A stretch of 64,000 nucleotides of DNA, taken from RPQJ01 sp963696545 (lineage in GTDB: Bacteria > Pseudomonadota > Gammaproteobacteria > Steroidobacterales > Steroidobacteraceae). Below are positions 49,932 through 59,137 of the stretch, one piece after another. Below the pieces are notes generated by a model. It saw only the letters and a list, made by a program, of their open reading frames with translations, was not told where the DNA came from and did no database searches. Every line of letters starts with the position of its first letter. The first letter of the stretch is position 1. The stretch is taken from contig CAVOKQ010000008.1 of the NCBI GenBank assembly GCA_963696545.1, positions 62,001-126,000 on the forward strand, written 5' to 3'. Position numbers and translations under genes: made by a program.

Positions 49932-51472
49932 AGCAACTCCTTGCCGGCGGCACGCGTGCCACCGATCGCGAACTCGAGCTCGGCGAGCCGCGCGAGGAAC
50001 TCGGCGCGCACGCGGTTCAGGTTCAGCTGCGCGTCGGTCTGCGTGCGCCGCGCGTCGATGAACTCGGTCTGGTTGATCTGGCCGAGGTCGCGCTTGCGTG
50101 ACGCGATGCGGAAGCCCGCTTCGGCCGCCTCGGCGCGCTTCAGCGCCGTGCCGAGCGACGCATCGGCGACCTCCAGCGTCTCGAGCGCGCGCTGCACGTC
50201 GAGCCGTACCTGCTGGGCAGCAAGATCCCGCGTGGCGCGAAGCTCGTCGGTGAGTGCGCGCGCCTCCGCAAGCGCGGCCTGGTCGGCGCCGCCGCGGAAC
50301 GCGTTCCAGCGCAGCACGACGGACGCGAGCACGTAACGCTCGTCGTCGCTGAAACCATAGTCCTCGCCCTGGATGCCGGCTTCTGCGCCGATCGCGAGAG
50401 TCGGCTTGAAGGCGGCGCGCGCCAGGTCCTGCTGGGCCAGGCTGCCGGCAATCGCAGCGTCGAGGCTCTCGAGTTCCGCGCGCTGCTCGGTTGCGACCCG
50501 TTGCATCACTGGCAGGTCCAGGCGCCTGCCGGCCACTCGCTCGACGAGCCGGTTGCGGAACCTTTCGACGGTTGCCTCGTCGATCGTCGCGGTGGGCACC
50601 GGCGACGAGAGCGGGGCGTTGCGCAGCAGGTTCACGTAGCTCTGGGCGATCCGCACGCGGGCCTCGACGGCACGCCGCTGCTGCACGATCTCGAGCAGGT
50701 CGGCCTCGGCGCGGAAGACGAAGTCGCGCGTGATGCGACCGTTGCGGTAAAGGCTCTCGTTGGCCGCGAGGTTCGACTGCGCGACCTCGAGCGTGGCATC
50801 CAGCACCAGTGCCTGCTGCTGTGCCGCGAGCCACTCGTAGTAGGCCTGCTTCGTATCGCGGATCACGCGCGTGCGCAGCCCGGAGAAGCTTGCTTCGGAG
50901 CGGTACAGGTCCTGGCGCGAGGCCTCGACCGAGGGACCGAGCCGCGGATCGTAGATCGGCTGCGCGGCAACCAGGCGTGTGTTCTGTTCCTGCGGCAGCA
51001 GCAGCTCGATCTGCTCGTTCTTCACGCGCGGAAAGGCCGGCGGCTGTCCGGACTGCACCAGCAGCTGATCGAGTGTCTCGTAAACCGGGTTCAGCAGGTC
51101 GCCGACCGGGAACTCGATCGTGCGGCCGCCATTCGCCATCGAATAGCGCGCGTCGAAGTCGACGACCGGCAGATAGCGTGCGCGCGCCTGGTCGAGTGCC
51201 GCGACGCGTTGCTGCACGCTCGCCGTGCCGGCCTGCAGTTCGAGGTTGGCAGCGAGTGCGTCATCCAGCACCTGTCGCAGGCCGTCCTCCACGGTGCCGG
51301 CGGACTCGGCCACTGGCACGGCGGGATCAGCAGCTGGCGCGATTGGAGCAGGCATCACTTGTGCCGCTGCGAGCGCAGGCTGCACACAGGCAATCAGCGC
51401 CGCAGCGAGTGCGAGCTGGATACGCAAAGCTGCTGCGCACATCGCGGCTCGATCTCGTAAGCGGGTAACCAT
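49928..51472 (-). CDS. TolC-family outer-membrane efflux protein
   Basis: A 514-residue TolC-type channel with a signal peptide (about residues 1-36). Two repeated halves of long helices can be seen: LEVAQSNLAANESLYRNGRITRD near the middle and SRKRDLGQINQTEFIDARRTQTDAQLNLNRV at the end (both typical of the helical hairpins), with RLVAAQPIYDPRLGPSVEA between. The N-terminal linker is rich in Pro and Ala. It provides the exit duct for the efflux pump. It starts 17 bases after the TetR stop and its stop overlaps the MFP start. Confidence 0.9.
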   Translation of the reverse strand: MVTRLRDRAAMCAAALRIQLALAAALIACVQPALAAAQVMPAPIAPAADPAVPVAESAGTVEDGLRQVLDDALAANLELQAGTASVQQRVAALDQARARYLPVVDFDARYSMANGGRTIEFPVGDLLNPVYETLDQLLVQSGQPPAFPRVKNEQIELLLPQEQNTRLVAAQPIYDPRLGPSVEASRQDLYRSEASFSGLRTRVIRDTKQAYYEWLAAQQQALVLDATLEVAQSNLAANESLYRNGRITRDFVFRAEADLLEIVQQRRAVEARVRIAQSYVNLLRNAPLSSPVPTATIDEATVERFRNRLVERVAGRRLDLPVMQRVATEQRAELESLDAAIAGSLAQQDLARAAFKPTLAIGAEAGIQGEDYGFSDDERYVLASVVLRWNAFRGGADQAALAEARALTDELRATRDLAAQQVRLDVQRALETLEVADASLGTALKRAEAAEAGFRIASRKRDLGQINQTEFIDARRTQTDAQLNLNRVRAEFLARLAELEFAIGGTRAAGKELL

Positions 51473-51488
51473 GACGAGTGCCTGCTGC

Positions 51489-52139
51489 TCAGGGCCGCAG
51501 CGAGCCCAGCAGCATCGCAGTAGCGTGGTCGATGAACTGCTGCACGGGCACTCCCTCGTGCTCGATCTGGCCTGCCTTGCTGGAGGCGATCTGGATCACG
51601 CCGTGCGTAAACGCCCAGAGCGACAGCGCGGTCACGTAGGGGTTGCCGAGATCACCGCGGATGGAGCCATCGGCAACGCCGCGGTTCAGCGAATCGACGA
51701 GTGTCTCGTGGACGCGGTGGCCGGCGCCCATGCACGCCAGCTCGTTCGGCGGTACCTCGGCGCCTTCGCAGGCTTCCCCGCACGCATGCGACTGGTAGCG
51801 GGCGCAGGCGTCGAAGTAGTGCGGCTGCTCGCGCGAGTACGCGACGTAGGCGCGACCGATCGCCTCGATCTGGTCGATGCCTCTCGCCTTGCCGGAGCGG
51901 GCCACCTCGAAGCGGCTGCGCAGGCTTTCGAGCGCCCGCTCGACCAGCGCGAGGTGCAGGTCGGCCTTGTCCTTGAAGTAGACGTAGACGAGCGCGCGAC
52001 TGAGGCGGGCGCGGCGGGCGACCTGTTCCATCGTGATCGCGTCCCAGCCAGCCTCGGCGTACAGCGCGTCTGCGGCGTCCACGATCTCGGTGCGGCGGCG
52101 GTCGCGTTCTTCCTGGCGGCGTTCGGCGATGTACGACAT
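51489..52139 (-). CDS. TetR-family regulator of the efflux operon
   Basis: A 216-residue TetR regulator. The helix-turn-helix occupies residues 15-60: IVDAADALYAEAGWDAITMEQVARRARLSRALVYVYFKDKADL (in family positions). The ligand-binding part has SREQPHYFDACARYQSHACGEACEG, with several cysteines (ACARYQSHACGEAC), that may sense redox or metal. It heads the leftward tetR-tolC-mfp-rnd operon and probably represses it. The start ATG at 52139 is inferred from the family. An upstream frame to 52400 lacks conservation. The promoter and palindrome lie just upstream. Confidence 0.9.
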   Translation of the reverse strand: MSYIAERRQEERDRRRTEIVDAADALYAEAGWDAITMEQVARRARLSRALVYVYFKDKADLHLALVERALESLRSRFEVARSGKARGIDQIEAIGRAYVAYSREQPHYFDACARYQSHACGEACEGAEVPPNELACMGAGHRVHETLVDSLNRGVADGSIRGDLGNPYVTALSLWAFTHGVIQIASSKAGQIEHEGVPVQQFIDHATAMLLGSLRP

Positions 52140-52174
52140 ATCGTGATCGTGGCAGCGCACTGACAGCATGTCAA

Positions 52175-52203
52175 TGATTACACTGCTGTAAAAACACTGT
52201 AAA
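52175..52203 (-). promoter_or_regulatory. Promoter of the efflux operon with palindromic operator
   Basis: On the minus strand TTTACA (52198-52203) and TAATCA (52175-52180) are spaced by 17 bases. The same stretch is an imperfect palindrome, TTACA...TGTAA (52178-52202), covering the promoter. This is the arrangement expected for TetR autorepression. Confidence 0.6.
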
Positions 52204-52438
52204 CATGTTCGCCAGCACAGCTGTTCGCTGATGGCCTCGAAGTTGATTCGGAAGAGACATAAAGCCATGTAATTATTGAGATTAGTGACCGTTACCCGGC
52301 CATCCGCGCGGTCAAATGCCGCCCGCACCCCCGCCGATCGAGCGGGCCGATCGGTGCCATCAGGAGGTTCTGTTGGAGGCCTGCGGGCCGGAGCGGACAA
52401 TGCCTCTCACCCAGGACCGTCAGTCACGAGGAATCGCC

Positions 52439-52921
52439 ATGCACAGCACGAGGATCGACCTGTCAGTCAAGGCCAGGACCCGGATGGTGGCCGTGCTGAA
52501 CGGCCGCCTCGCGGACGCGCTAGACCTGCAGCTGCAAGCCAAGCAGGCGCATTGGAACGTCAAGGGCCCGTCGTTCATCGCGCTGCACGAGCTGTTCGAC
52601 AAGATTGCCGGCGAGACCGCCGCCCATGTCGATGACCTGGCCGAGCGCATCACGGCACTCGGCGGCGTCGCCGAGGGAACCGTGCAGGCCGTCGCGGGCC
52701 GCTCGCGCCTGGATCCTTATCCGCTCGAGATTTCCGACGGGCGCGCGCACGTCGACGCGCTGGCCGCCGCGGTCGCGAAGTTCGCCAAGGCGGTGCGCAA
52801 GGGGATCGACGAGGCAGCGAAGGCCGGCGATGCGGACACCAGCGATCTCCTCACCGGCATCTCACGCAGCGCCGACAAGAACCTCTGGCTGCTCGAGGCG
52901 CACCTGCAGGCGGATCGCTGA
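52439..52921 (+). CDS. dps: Dps-family DNA starvation/stationary-phase protection protein
   Basis: A 160-residue ferritin-like protein of the Dps group. Ferroxidase residues are seen: QLQAKQAHWNVKGPSFIALHELFDKI (His, Asp) and HVDDLAERITALGG (Asp, Glu). The later part has ISDGRAHVDAL and a final DKNLWLLEAHLQ. Dps binds DNA and oxidises iron with peroxide. The N-terminus has a basic KARTRM segment that could help DNA binding. The start ATG at 52439 has ACGAGGAA upstream. It is divergent from the TetR operon and convergent with purT. Its own promoter lies in the AT-rich 52240-52290 region. Confidence 0.9.
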   Translation: MHSTRIDLSVKARTRMVAVLNGRLADALDLQLQAKQAHWNVKGPSFIALHELFDKIAGETAAHVDDLAERITALGGVAEGTVQAVAGRSRLDPYPLEISDGRAHVDALAAAVAKFAKAVRKGIDEAAKAGDADTSDLLTGISRSADKNLWLLEAHLQADR

Positions 52922-52954
52922 GGACGTCGCGACCGGAACGCCCTGCACCGCGGG

Positions 52955-54145
52955 TCAGCGCATCTCGGCCGCCGACACGATACTGGCCGCAGCGCGCCTT
53001 GCCTTGTCGCGCGCGGTGTCGACGTCGGTGGCGGTGGCGAGCGCCACGCCCATGCGCCGCCTGCCGCGCACCTCGGGCTTGCCGAACAGCCTGAGCTGCG
53101 TGTCAGGCTCGACGAGCGCGCGCTCCACCGAATGAAAGCGGATGTCGCTCGACTCGCCCTCGAGCAGGATCGCGCACGAGGCGGACGGACCGAGCTGACG
53201 GATCGCAGGCACCGGCAGGCCGAGGATCGCGCGCACGTGCAGCGCGAACTCGGACAGGTCCTGCGAGACCAGTGTCACGAGGCCGGTGTCGTGCGGCCGC
53301 GGCGAGACCTCGCTGAACCAGACTTCGTCGCCGCGCACGAACAGCTCGACGCCGAAGATGCCCGTGCCGCCGAGCGCATCGGTGATGGCAAGCGCAATCC
53401 GCTGCGATTCTGCGAGCGCCGCCGCGCTCATCGGCTGCGGCTGCCACGACTCGCGGTAGTCGCCGTCGACCTGGAGGTGTCCGATCGGCGCGCAGAAGCT
53501 CGTGCCGCCCGTGTGCCGCACCGTGAGCAGCGTGATCTCGTAGTCGAAGCGGATGAATCCCTCGACGATGATGCGGCCCGCGCCGGCCCGGCCGCCCTGC
53601 TGCGCATAGTCCCAGGCGTGCTGTACGTCGGCCGCGCTCTTCACGACGCTCTGTCCCTTGCCCGATGAGCTCATCACCGGCTTCACGACGCACGGCAAGC
53701 CGAGTGCGGTGACCGCGTCCCGGTAGGCTTGCTCGTCATCGGCAAAGCGATACGGTGAAGTCGCGAGCCCCAGGTCCTCGGACGCCAGCCGGCGGATTCC
53801 CTCGCGATCCATCGTCAGCCGCGCCGCGCGCGCTGTCGGGATCACGCGGAATCCCTCGCGCTCGAGATCAAGCAATGCAGTCGTCGCGATGGCTTCGATC
53901 TCGGGAACGATCAGCGCAGGCTGTTCCTTCAGCACCAGGTCTCGAAGTGCCTGCGGGTCCAGCATGTTCAGCACGTGCGAGCGGTGCGCGACCTGCATCG
54001 CGGGTGCATTGGGATAGCGATCCGCCGCGATCACTTCGACGCCGAGGCGCTGTGCCTCGATGACGACTTCCTTGCCGAGCTCGCCGGCACCGAGCATCAG
54101 CAGACGCGTTGCGGAGGGGGAGAGTGGTGTGCCGAGGCTGGGCAT
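52955..54145 (-). CDS. purT: Formate-dependent phosphoribosylglycinamide formyltransferase
   Basis: A 396-residue ATP-grasp enzyme. The N-terminus (PLSPSATRLLMLGAGELGKEV) and PEIEAIATTALLDLE, TSPYRFADD, PCVVKPVMSSSGKGQSVV, TGIFGVELFVRGDEVWFSEVSPRPHDTG, KPEVRGRRRMGVALA all match PurT. It makes formyl-GAR from GAR, formate and ATP in purine synthesis. The ATG at 54145 aligns with the family. No Shine-Dalgarno is visible: the ATG abuts a C-rich (G-rich on the plus strand) repeat. It is convergent with dps and follows the CPA2 antiporter gene. Confidence 0.95.
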   Translation of the reverse strand: MPSLGTPLSPSATRLLMLGAGELGKEVVIEAQRLGVEVIAADRYPNAPAMQVAHRSHVLNMLDPQALRDLVLKEQPALIVPEIEAIATTALLDLEREGFRVIPTARAARLTMDREGIRRLASEDLGLATSPYRFADDEQAYRDAVTALGLPCVVKPVMSSSGKGQSVVKSAADVQHAWDYAQQGGRAGAGRIIVEGFIRFDYEITLLTVRHTGGTSFCAPIGHLQVDGDYRESWQPQPMSAAALAESQRIALAITDALGGTGIFGVELFVRGDEVWFSEVSPRPHDTGLVTLVSQDLSEFALHVRAILGLPVPAIRQLGPSASCAILLEGESSDIRFHSVERALVEPDTQLRLFGKPEVRGRRRMGVALATATDVDTARDKARRAAASIVSAAEMR

Positions 54146-54195
54146 GGGAAAGGGGAGTCGGAAAAGGGGGTAGGGGGCAGGGGATAGTGATGCGG
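54146..54195. repeat. G-tract block beside the purT start
   Basis: On the plus strand four runs of four or five G residues lie at 54152-54183 with loops of 10, 2 and 2 bases, a pattern able to form a G-quadruplex, then GGGATAGTG. The block matches 17 of 22 positions with the GTGGATA repeat at 45691-45712 and may be a diverged copy. It touches the purT start codon. Confidence 0.55.
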
Positions 54196-54243
54196 TGACG
54201 GCCGTTGGTGCAAGAGCTCCGCGCTGCTCCCCGGAGCGGATTA

Positions 54244-56223
54244 TCACCCCATCAGCAGCCGGCTCTCCTCGTGCTCGAGGTCCTCCGGCGCGCCCCAGAG
54301 GATCAGCACGTCCCCTTCGCGCAGCTGCGTGGTCGAATCGGGACTGCGACCGACGATGCCGTCGCGGCGCAGCGCATTGACCCGGACCTTGCCGCGGTCG
54401 AGGCCGAGCTCGCCGATCGTGCGTCCGACGGCGCGCGCCCCCGGTGGCAGCACCACCGTGCGCAATTGCTGCCGCAGCGGATGGTCATCGTCGAGGTGGC
54501 GTGAATCACGCTTGCGGAACACGTTGCGCAGCACCGCGTAGCGATCGTGGCGGATCTGCTCGGTGGTCTCGAGCACGTCCTGCGCCGGCACGTCGAGAAA
54601 CAGCAACACGTGCGCGACCAGCGCCAGGCTGGTTTCGAACGTGCCAGGGATGACCTCCGTCGCTCCTGCTGCCTGCAGCGCGTCGAGCTTCGAGTCGTCC
54701 TCGGTACGCACCAGCACCGGCAGCTCGCTCCGCAGCCGCCGCGCCGCCCTCACTATGCGCAGTGCGGTCTCCGGGCTGTCGAACGACACGACCAGCACGT
54801 TCGCATGCTCGAGCCCCAGCGCGCGCAGCACCTCCGGCTCGGACGCGTCGCCGTACACGACCGGGTCGCCGGCCTGCCGCGCGTCGCGCACGCGGAAGGG
54901 ATCGAGGTCCAGCGCGATGAACTCGAGGCCACGCTGCTCCAGCACGCGGGCGAGGTTTTGTCCCACCCGCCCGAACCCGCAGATGATCACGTGCTCGCGC
55001 CGGGCGAGCTCGCGCGTTGCGACCGTCTCGAGCGCCACCTCGGTCGGTTCGACCGTCTGCCGGCGCAGCATGAAGTCGGCGATGCGGCCGTTGTACTTCA
55101 CCAGCAGCGGGCCGAGCAGCATGCTGAGCGCAACCGCGGTCAGCAGCGGCTGGATCGCGGCGGAATCGACGGCGCTGCCCTTCAACAACAGCAGCAGCAC
55201 TGCGAAGCCGAACTCACCGCCCATCGACACGACGATGCCGGTGCGCAGCGCCTTGCGCGAATTCGGCACGAATTGCCGCACGATGATCGTCACGATCACC
55301 GCCTTCAGCACCAGCAGCGTGACGAGTATCAGCAGCACGAGAGGCAGCTGCGTCAGCAGCAGCCGCAGGTCGAGCAGCATGCCGACCGAGATGAAGAACA
55401 GGCCGAGCAGGATGTCCTGGAACGGCTTGATCACCGCCTCGGTCTGGTGCCTGAACTCCGTCTCCGAGAGCAGCATGCCCGCCAGGAACGCACCGAGGGC
55501 CATCGACAGGCCGAGCGCGTTCGTCGCCCAGGCGCCGCCAAGCGCGACGAACAGCACCGTCAGCGTGAACGTCTCGGTGCTGCGGTGGCGGGCGATCTCG
55601 CTGAACAGTGGTCGCAGCGCCCAGCGACCAAGCGCCAGCACGACCAGCAACGCGATCATTGCCCGCCCGACCATCCCGAGCAGCCACGCCGGACCGGGCA
55701 TCTGCCCGGCCTCGCCGATTGCCGTGGCGAGCGCCAGCAGCGGCACGAACGCGAGATCCTGGAACAGCAGTACGCCCACGGCCAGGCGCGCATGGGTGCG
55801 GTTGATCTCGAGCTGGTCGCCGAGCTGCCGCAGGATGATCGCGGTGGATGACATCGCCAGTGCGCCGCCGACGACGACCGCGACGGCGGGCTCGAATCCC
55901 AGCGCCCACGCCATCCCTCCGACGGCCGTGGTCGTGAGCAGTACCTGCAGTCCGCCGATGCCGAGCACCTCGGACTTCATCGCGATCATGCGCGCGAGCG
56001 AGAACTCGAGGCCGAGCGTGAATACCAGGAAGACGACGCCGATCTCGGCAAGCAGCGCGACGGCCGCAGCGTCGGACGCGAGCGCGAGCGCATTCGGCCC
56101 GAGGATCATGCCGACGATCAGGTAGCCGAGGATCGGCGGCAGCGAAAAACGTCGCACGAGGCTCAGCACCACCACCGAGCCCGCCAGCAGGATCAGGATC
56201 TGCGATAGGACGTTGCCGGTCAT
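54244..56223 (-). CDS. CPA2-family cation:proton antiporter with RCK domain (KefB/YbaL-like)
   Basis: A 659-residue protein. The N-terminal half (residues 1-385) has about twelve membrane helices, with LPPILGYLIVGMILGPNAL and GVVFLVFTLGLEFSL, typical of CPA2 antiporters and Kef channels. The RCK/TrkA-N domain has the nucleotide loop IICGFGRVGQNLARVLEQ (about 418), VVYGDASEPEVLRALGLE, and the C-terminal TrkA-C domain ends at DVLILWGAPEDLE. It most likely exchanges K+ or Na+ for protons under nucleotide or glutathione control. The start ATG is at 56223, next to a divergent STAS/MlaE gene. Confidence 0.9.
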   Translation of the reverse strand: MTGNVLSQILILLAGSVVVLSLVRRFSLPPILGYLIVGMILGPNALALASDAAAVALLAEIGVVFLVFTLGLEFSLARMIAMKSEVLGIGGLQVLLTTTAVGGMAWALGFEPAVAVVVGGALAMSSTAIILRQLGDQLEINRTHARLAVGVLLFQDLAFVPLLALATAIGEAGQMPGPAWLLGMVGRAMIALLVVLALGRWALRPLFSEIARHRSTETFTLTVLFVALGGAWATNALGLSMALGAFLAGMLLSETEFRHQTEAVIKPFQDILLGLFFISVGMLLDLRLLLTQLPLVLLILVTLLVLKAVIVTIIVRQFVPNSRKALRTGIVVSMGGEFGFAVLLLLLKGSAVDSAAIQPLLTAVALSMLLGPLLVKYNGRIADFMLRRQTVEPTEVALETVATRELARREHVIICGFGRVGQNLARVLEQRGLEFIALDLDPFRVRDARQAGDPVVYGDASEPEVLRALGLEHANVLVVSFDSPETALRIVRAARRLRSELPVLVRTEDDSKLDALQAAGATEVIPGTFETSLALVAHVLLFLDVPAQDVLETTEQIRHDRYAVLRNVFRKRDSRHLDDDHPLRQQLRTVVLPPGARAVGRTIGELGLDRGKVRVNALRRDGIVGRSPDSTTQLREGDVLILWGAPEDLEHEESRLLMG

Positions 56224-56296
56224 CTCTGCTCACCCATGCGACGTGACGATGCTAGCATTCGCGGGCGAGCGCCATTCGCATGGAACCCTTTCGATC

Positions 56297-57427
56297 ATGA
56301 CCGTCTCCGTGATTGCGGGCCGTGCAACTTCCGGTGATGAGCGCGACCGGCTGAAGATCGCCGGGGATTGCCGCATGGCCGATGCTCCCGCGCTCGATTC
56401 CGCGCTCCGTCGCCTGCGCGCGGCACCGCCGCCGTCGCTGGCCGTCGACCTGACCGAAGCCGGCGAGCTCGACATCGGCCCCTCGTGGCTGCTGTACGAG
56501 ACGGTCACGATGCTGCGCGCCGGTGGTACCAGCGTCGCGCTCGTGGGACCGGCACCGGAGCACTTCGCGTACCTGGACGGTCTGGCAGCAAAGGGCGAGG
56601 CGGGCGCTGCACCGGTGACTGGCGGTGGCCCGCTGCACTGGCTCGTGGATTTCGGCAAGCGCGTGGAGGCACGCGGCCAGAGCTGGTACGAGGCACTGAC
56701 GTTCGGCGGACAGCTGATCGTGACGGCAGCGAGCCGCTGGACCCGTCTCGAGCGGCTGCGGATTCCTTCGGTCGTGCGCCACGTCTACGAGACCGGCGTG
56801 CAGGCGATCCCGATCGTCGCGGTGATCGCGTTCCTGATCAGCGTGATCTCGGCATACATCGGCGCGCAGCAGCTGCGGCCTTTCGGTGCGGAGATCTTCA
56901 CGGTCGACCTGGTGGCGATCGGCGTGCTGCGCGAGCTCGGCGTGCTGCTCACCGCGATCATGGTCGCGGGCCGCTCGGGCAGCGCGTACGCGGCGGAGCT
57001 CGGCGTGATGAAGCTCAACGACGAGGTGGACGCGCTCGAATCGATGGGCATGAACCCGTACGAGCTGCTGGTGCTGCCGCGCGTCGTGGCGCTGGTGATC
57101 GCGATGCCGCTGCTCACGGTCGTTGCAGACGCGATGGGACTCGTGGGCGGCGCCGCGCTCACCCGCTACCTGCTCGACCTGCCGTGGGAACAGTTCGTGG
57201 CGCGGCTCGACTCCGCGATCGGCGACACGACGTTCTGGGCAGGCATGGTGAAGGCGCCGGTCTTCGGCCTGCTGATCGCGCTCACCGGCACGCTGCGCGG
57301 CCTGCAGGTGCGCGAATCCTCGCGCGAGCTCGGGCGCCTGACGACGGTCGCGGTCGTGCAGTCGATCTTCCTGGTGATCCTGGCCGACGCGTTCTTCGCG
57401 ATCCTGTTCCTCGAGATCGACTTCTGA
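56297..57427 (+). CDS. STAS-MlaE fusion, permease of an MCE lipid transporter
   Basis: A 376-residue permease. Residues 1-95 form an STAS-like domain (LKIAGDCRMADAPALDSALRRL, DLTEAGELDIGPSWLLYETV), as in MlaB, fused to an MlaE permease (about 130-376) with GVQAIPIVAVIAFLISVISAYIGAQQLRPFG, ELGVLLTAIMVAGRSGSAYAAELG and DALESMGMNPYELLVLPR. Thus two subunits of the Mla system are joined. It moves phospholipids or other lipids between membranes with the next three genes. Start ATG at 56297. Its stop overlaps the ATPase start by one base. Confidence 0.9.
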   Translation: MTVSVIAGRATSGDERDRLKIAGDCRMADAPALDSALRRLRAAPPPSLAVDLTEAGELDIGPSWLLYETVTMLRAGGTSVALVGPAPEHFAYLDGLAAKGEAGAAPVTGGGPLHWLVDFGKRVEARGQSWYEALTFGGQLIVTAASRWTRLERLRIPSVVRHVYETGVQAIPIVAVIAFLISVISAYIGAQQLRPFGAEIFTVDLVAIGVLRELGVLLTAIMVAGRSGSAYAAELGVMKLNDEVDALESMGMNPYELLVLPRVVALVIAMPLLTVVADAMGLVGGAALTRYLLDLPWEQFVARLDSAIGDTTFWAGMVKAPVFGLLIALTGTLRGLQVRESSRELGRLTTVAVVQSIFLVILADAFFAILFLEIDF

Positions 57428-58212
57428 TGAACGCGCCGCAGCCGCTGATCTCAGTTCGCAACGTCGTCAACCGGTTCGGCGCGCAGGTGGTGCACGACGG
57501 CGTCAGCTTCGACGTCTTTCCGGGCGAGATATTCGGCATCGTGGGCGGCTCGGGCAGCGGCAAGTCGGTGCTGCTGAAGACGATGCTCGGGCTGCGCCGG
57601 CCGACGTCGGGTGCCGTCGCGCTCGAGGGGCGCGAAATCACCGCGATGAGCGACGATGAACTGCGCGAGGTGAAGCGCCGCTACGGGGTGACTTTCCAGC
57701 AGGGCGCACTGTTCTCGTCGCTCACCGTCGCGGAGAACATCACGCTGCCCGTCGCCGAGGCGATGGACCTCGACGAGGCGTCGTTCGCGAGCCTGGTCGA
57801 GCTCCGGCTGCGCATGGTGGGCCTGCCGGACGGGACGGCGTCGAAGTACCCGGCGCAACTCTCTGGCGGCATGGTGAAGCGCGCGGCGCTGGCACGCGCG
57901 CTCGCGCTCGACCCGGTGCTGCTGTTCCTCGACGAGCCGACGGCGGGGCTCGACCCGATCGCCGCCACCGAGTTCGACTCACTGGTGCTCTACCTGCGCG
58001 ACACGCTGCACCTCACCGTCATCATGGTGACCCACGATCTGGACACCCTCGCGCGGACATGCGACCGTGTTGCGGTGCTCGTCGACGGCAAGGTCATCGT
58101 GGATACGCTCGAGGGCATCGTCGCGAATGATCACCCGTGGATCCGCGAGTACTTCCACGGCGCACGAGGGCGCGCGTTGAGGACGCAGGCAGGAGGGAGC
58201 GATGGAGCGTGA
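57427..58212 (+). CDS. ABC ATPase of the MCE lipid transporter (MlaF-like)
   Basis: A 261-residue ABC ATPase. Walker A is GGSGSGKSVLLK, the Q-loop is VTFQQGALFSSLTV, the signature is LSGGMVKRAALARAL, Walker B is LLFLDEPTAGLDP and the switch His is in MVTHDLDTLA. The sequence FQQGALFSSLTVAEN is characteristic of MlaF rather than other ABC ATPases. It powers lipid transfer by the STAS-MlaE permease. The start ATG at 57427 shares one base with the previous stop. Its stop overlaps the MlaD start by 11 bases. Regulation is not evident. Confidence 0.92.
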   Translation: MNAPQPLISVRNVVNRFGAQVVHDGVSFDVFPGEIFGIVGGSGSGKSVLLKTMLGLRRPTSGAVALEGREITAMSDDELREVKRRYGVTFQQGALFSSLTVAENITLPVAEAMDLDEASFASLVELRLRMVGLPDGTASKYPAQLSGGMVKRAALARALALDPVLLFLDEPTAGLDPIAATEFDSLVLYLRDTLHLTVIMVTHDLDTLARTCDRVAVLVDGKVIVDTLEGIVANDHPWIREYFHGARGRALRTQAGGSDGA

Positions 58213-59137
58213 CGCGAAGTACGCCGCGGTGGCCGCGTTCGTGCTGCTCGCAATCGCGTCGGCCGTCGCGTTCGTGTGGTGGTACTCGGGCCGCGGCGAC
58301 CGTCGCGACTACGTCCGCTACGAGATCTACTTCGACGGCTCGGTGAGCGGCCTTTCGCGCGGCAGCCCGGTCCGCTACCTCGGCGTGGACGTCGGTCGCG
58401 TGCGCAACCTGGCGGTCGAGCGGGACAACCCGAGCCGCGTGCGGGTGATCGCGGAGGTCGACTCCGAGGCCCCGATCACCGGCGCGACGCTGGCCCGGCT
58501 CGGGCTGCTCGGCCTGACCGGCCTGCTCTACATCGACCTGCAGCAGGACGCGGTCGTCGGACCGGTTCAGCCGCTGGCCGAGGGCCGCAACTACCCGATC
58601 ATCCGGTCACGCAAGGGCGACATCGAGGCGACCGTCGAGAAGCTGCCGGACCTGCTCGCACGGGCCGCCGGCGTCGTGGAGCGACTCGAGGTGCTGCTGT
58701 CGGACAAGAACCTCGAGGCGGTGTCGTCGACGCTTGCCAACTTCAAGAGCGCTTCCGGCGACCTGCCGGGAATCACCCGCGACGCCTCGGCGCTCGCTGC
58801 GCAGTTGCGCAGCACGTCCACGGAGGTCAATGACTTCGCGCGGCAGCTGCGCGGCCTGACGGACAAGACCGGGCCGCAGATCGAGGCTTCGCTGGTCGAC
58901 GTGCGTGCGACCGCGGAGAAGCTCAGCCGCACGGCGGACAGCCTCGACCGGATCGTCGTCGGCAACGAGCCCGCGCTCGCGCAGTTCGCGGGCAGCGGCG
59001 TATCCGAGATCCAGGCACTGATCGTCGACCTGCGCGGCGCCAGCGACGAGGTCCGCGCACTGGCGCGCAGCCTGCGCGACCAGCCGTCGAGCCTCGTGAT
59101 CGAGCAGAAGGAAAGCGGCAAGGAGATTCCACCGTGA
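58202..59137 (+). CDS. MCE/MlaD-domain substrate-binding protein
   Basis: A 311-residue MCE protein. One N-terminal membrane helix (residues 8-28) is followed by the MCE domain (about 38-118: YEIYFDGSVSGLSRGSPVRYLGVDVGRVRN, LGLLGLTGLLYIDLQQ). A long alpha-helical tail (150-300) carries SRTADSLDRIV and repeated polar helices that in related proteins form a tube. It carries lipid between permease and outer membrane partner. It starts 11 bases inside the ATPase gene. Its stop overlaps the GTG start of the lipoprotein gene. Confidence 0.9.
   Translation: MERDAKYAAVAAFVLLAIASAVAFVWWYSGRGDRRDYVRYEIYFDGSVSGLSRGSPVRYLGVDVGRVRNLAVERDNPSRVRVIAEVDSEAPITGATLARLGLLGLTGLLYIDLQQDAVVGPVQPLAEGRNYPIIRSRKGDIEATVEKLPDLLARAAGVVERLEVLLSDKNLEAVSSTLANFKSASGDLPGITRDASALAAQLRSTSTEVNDFARQLRGLTDKTGPQIEASLVDVRATAEKLSRTADSLDRIVVGNEPALAQFAGSGVSEIQALIVDLRGASDEVRALARSLRDQPSSLVIEQKESGKEIPP

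Noticed and set aside
52140..52400. N-terminal extension of the TetR frame
   Set aside because: The extension is not TetR-like and contains the promoter, so ATG at 52139 is preferred.
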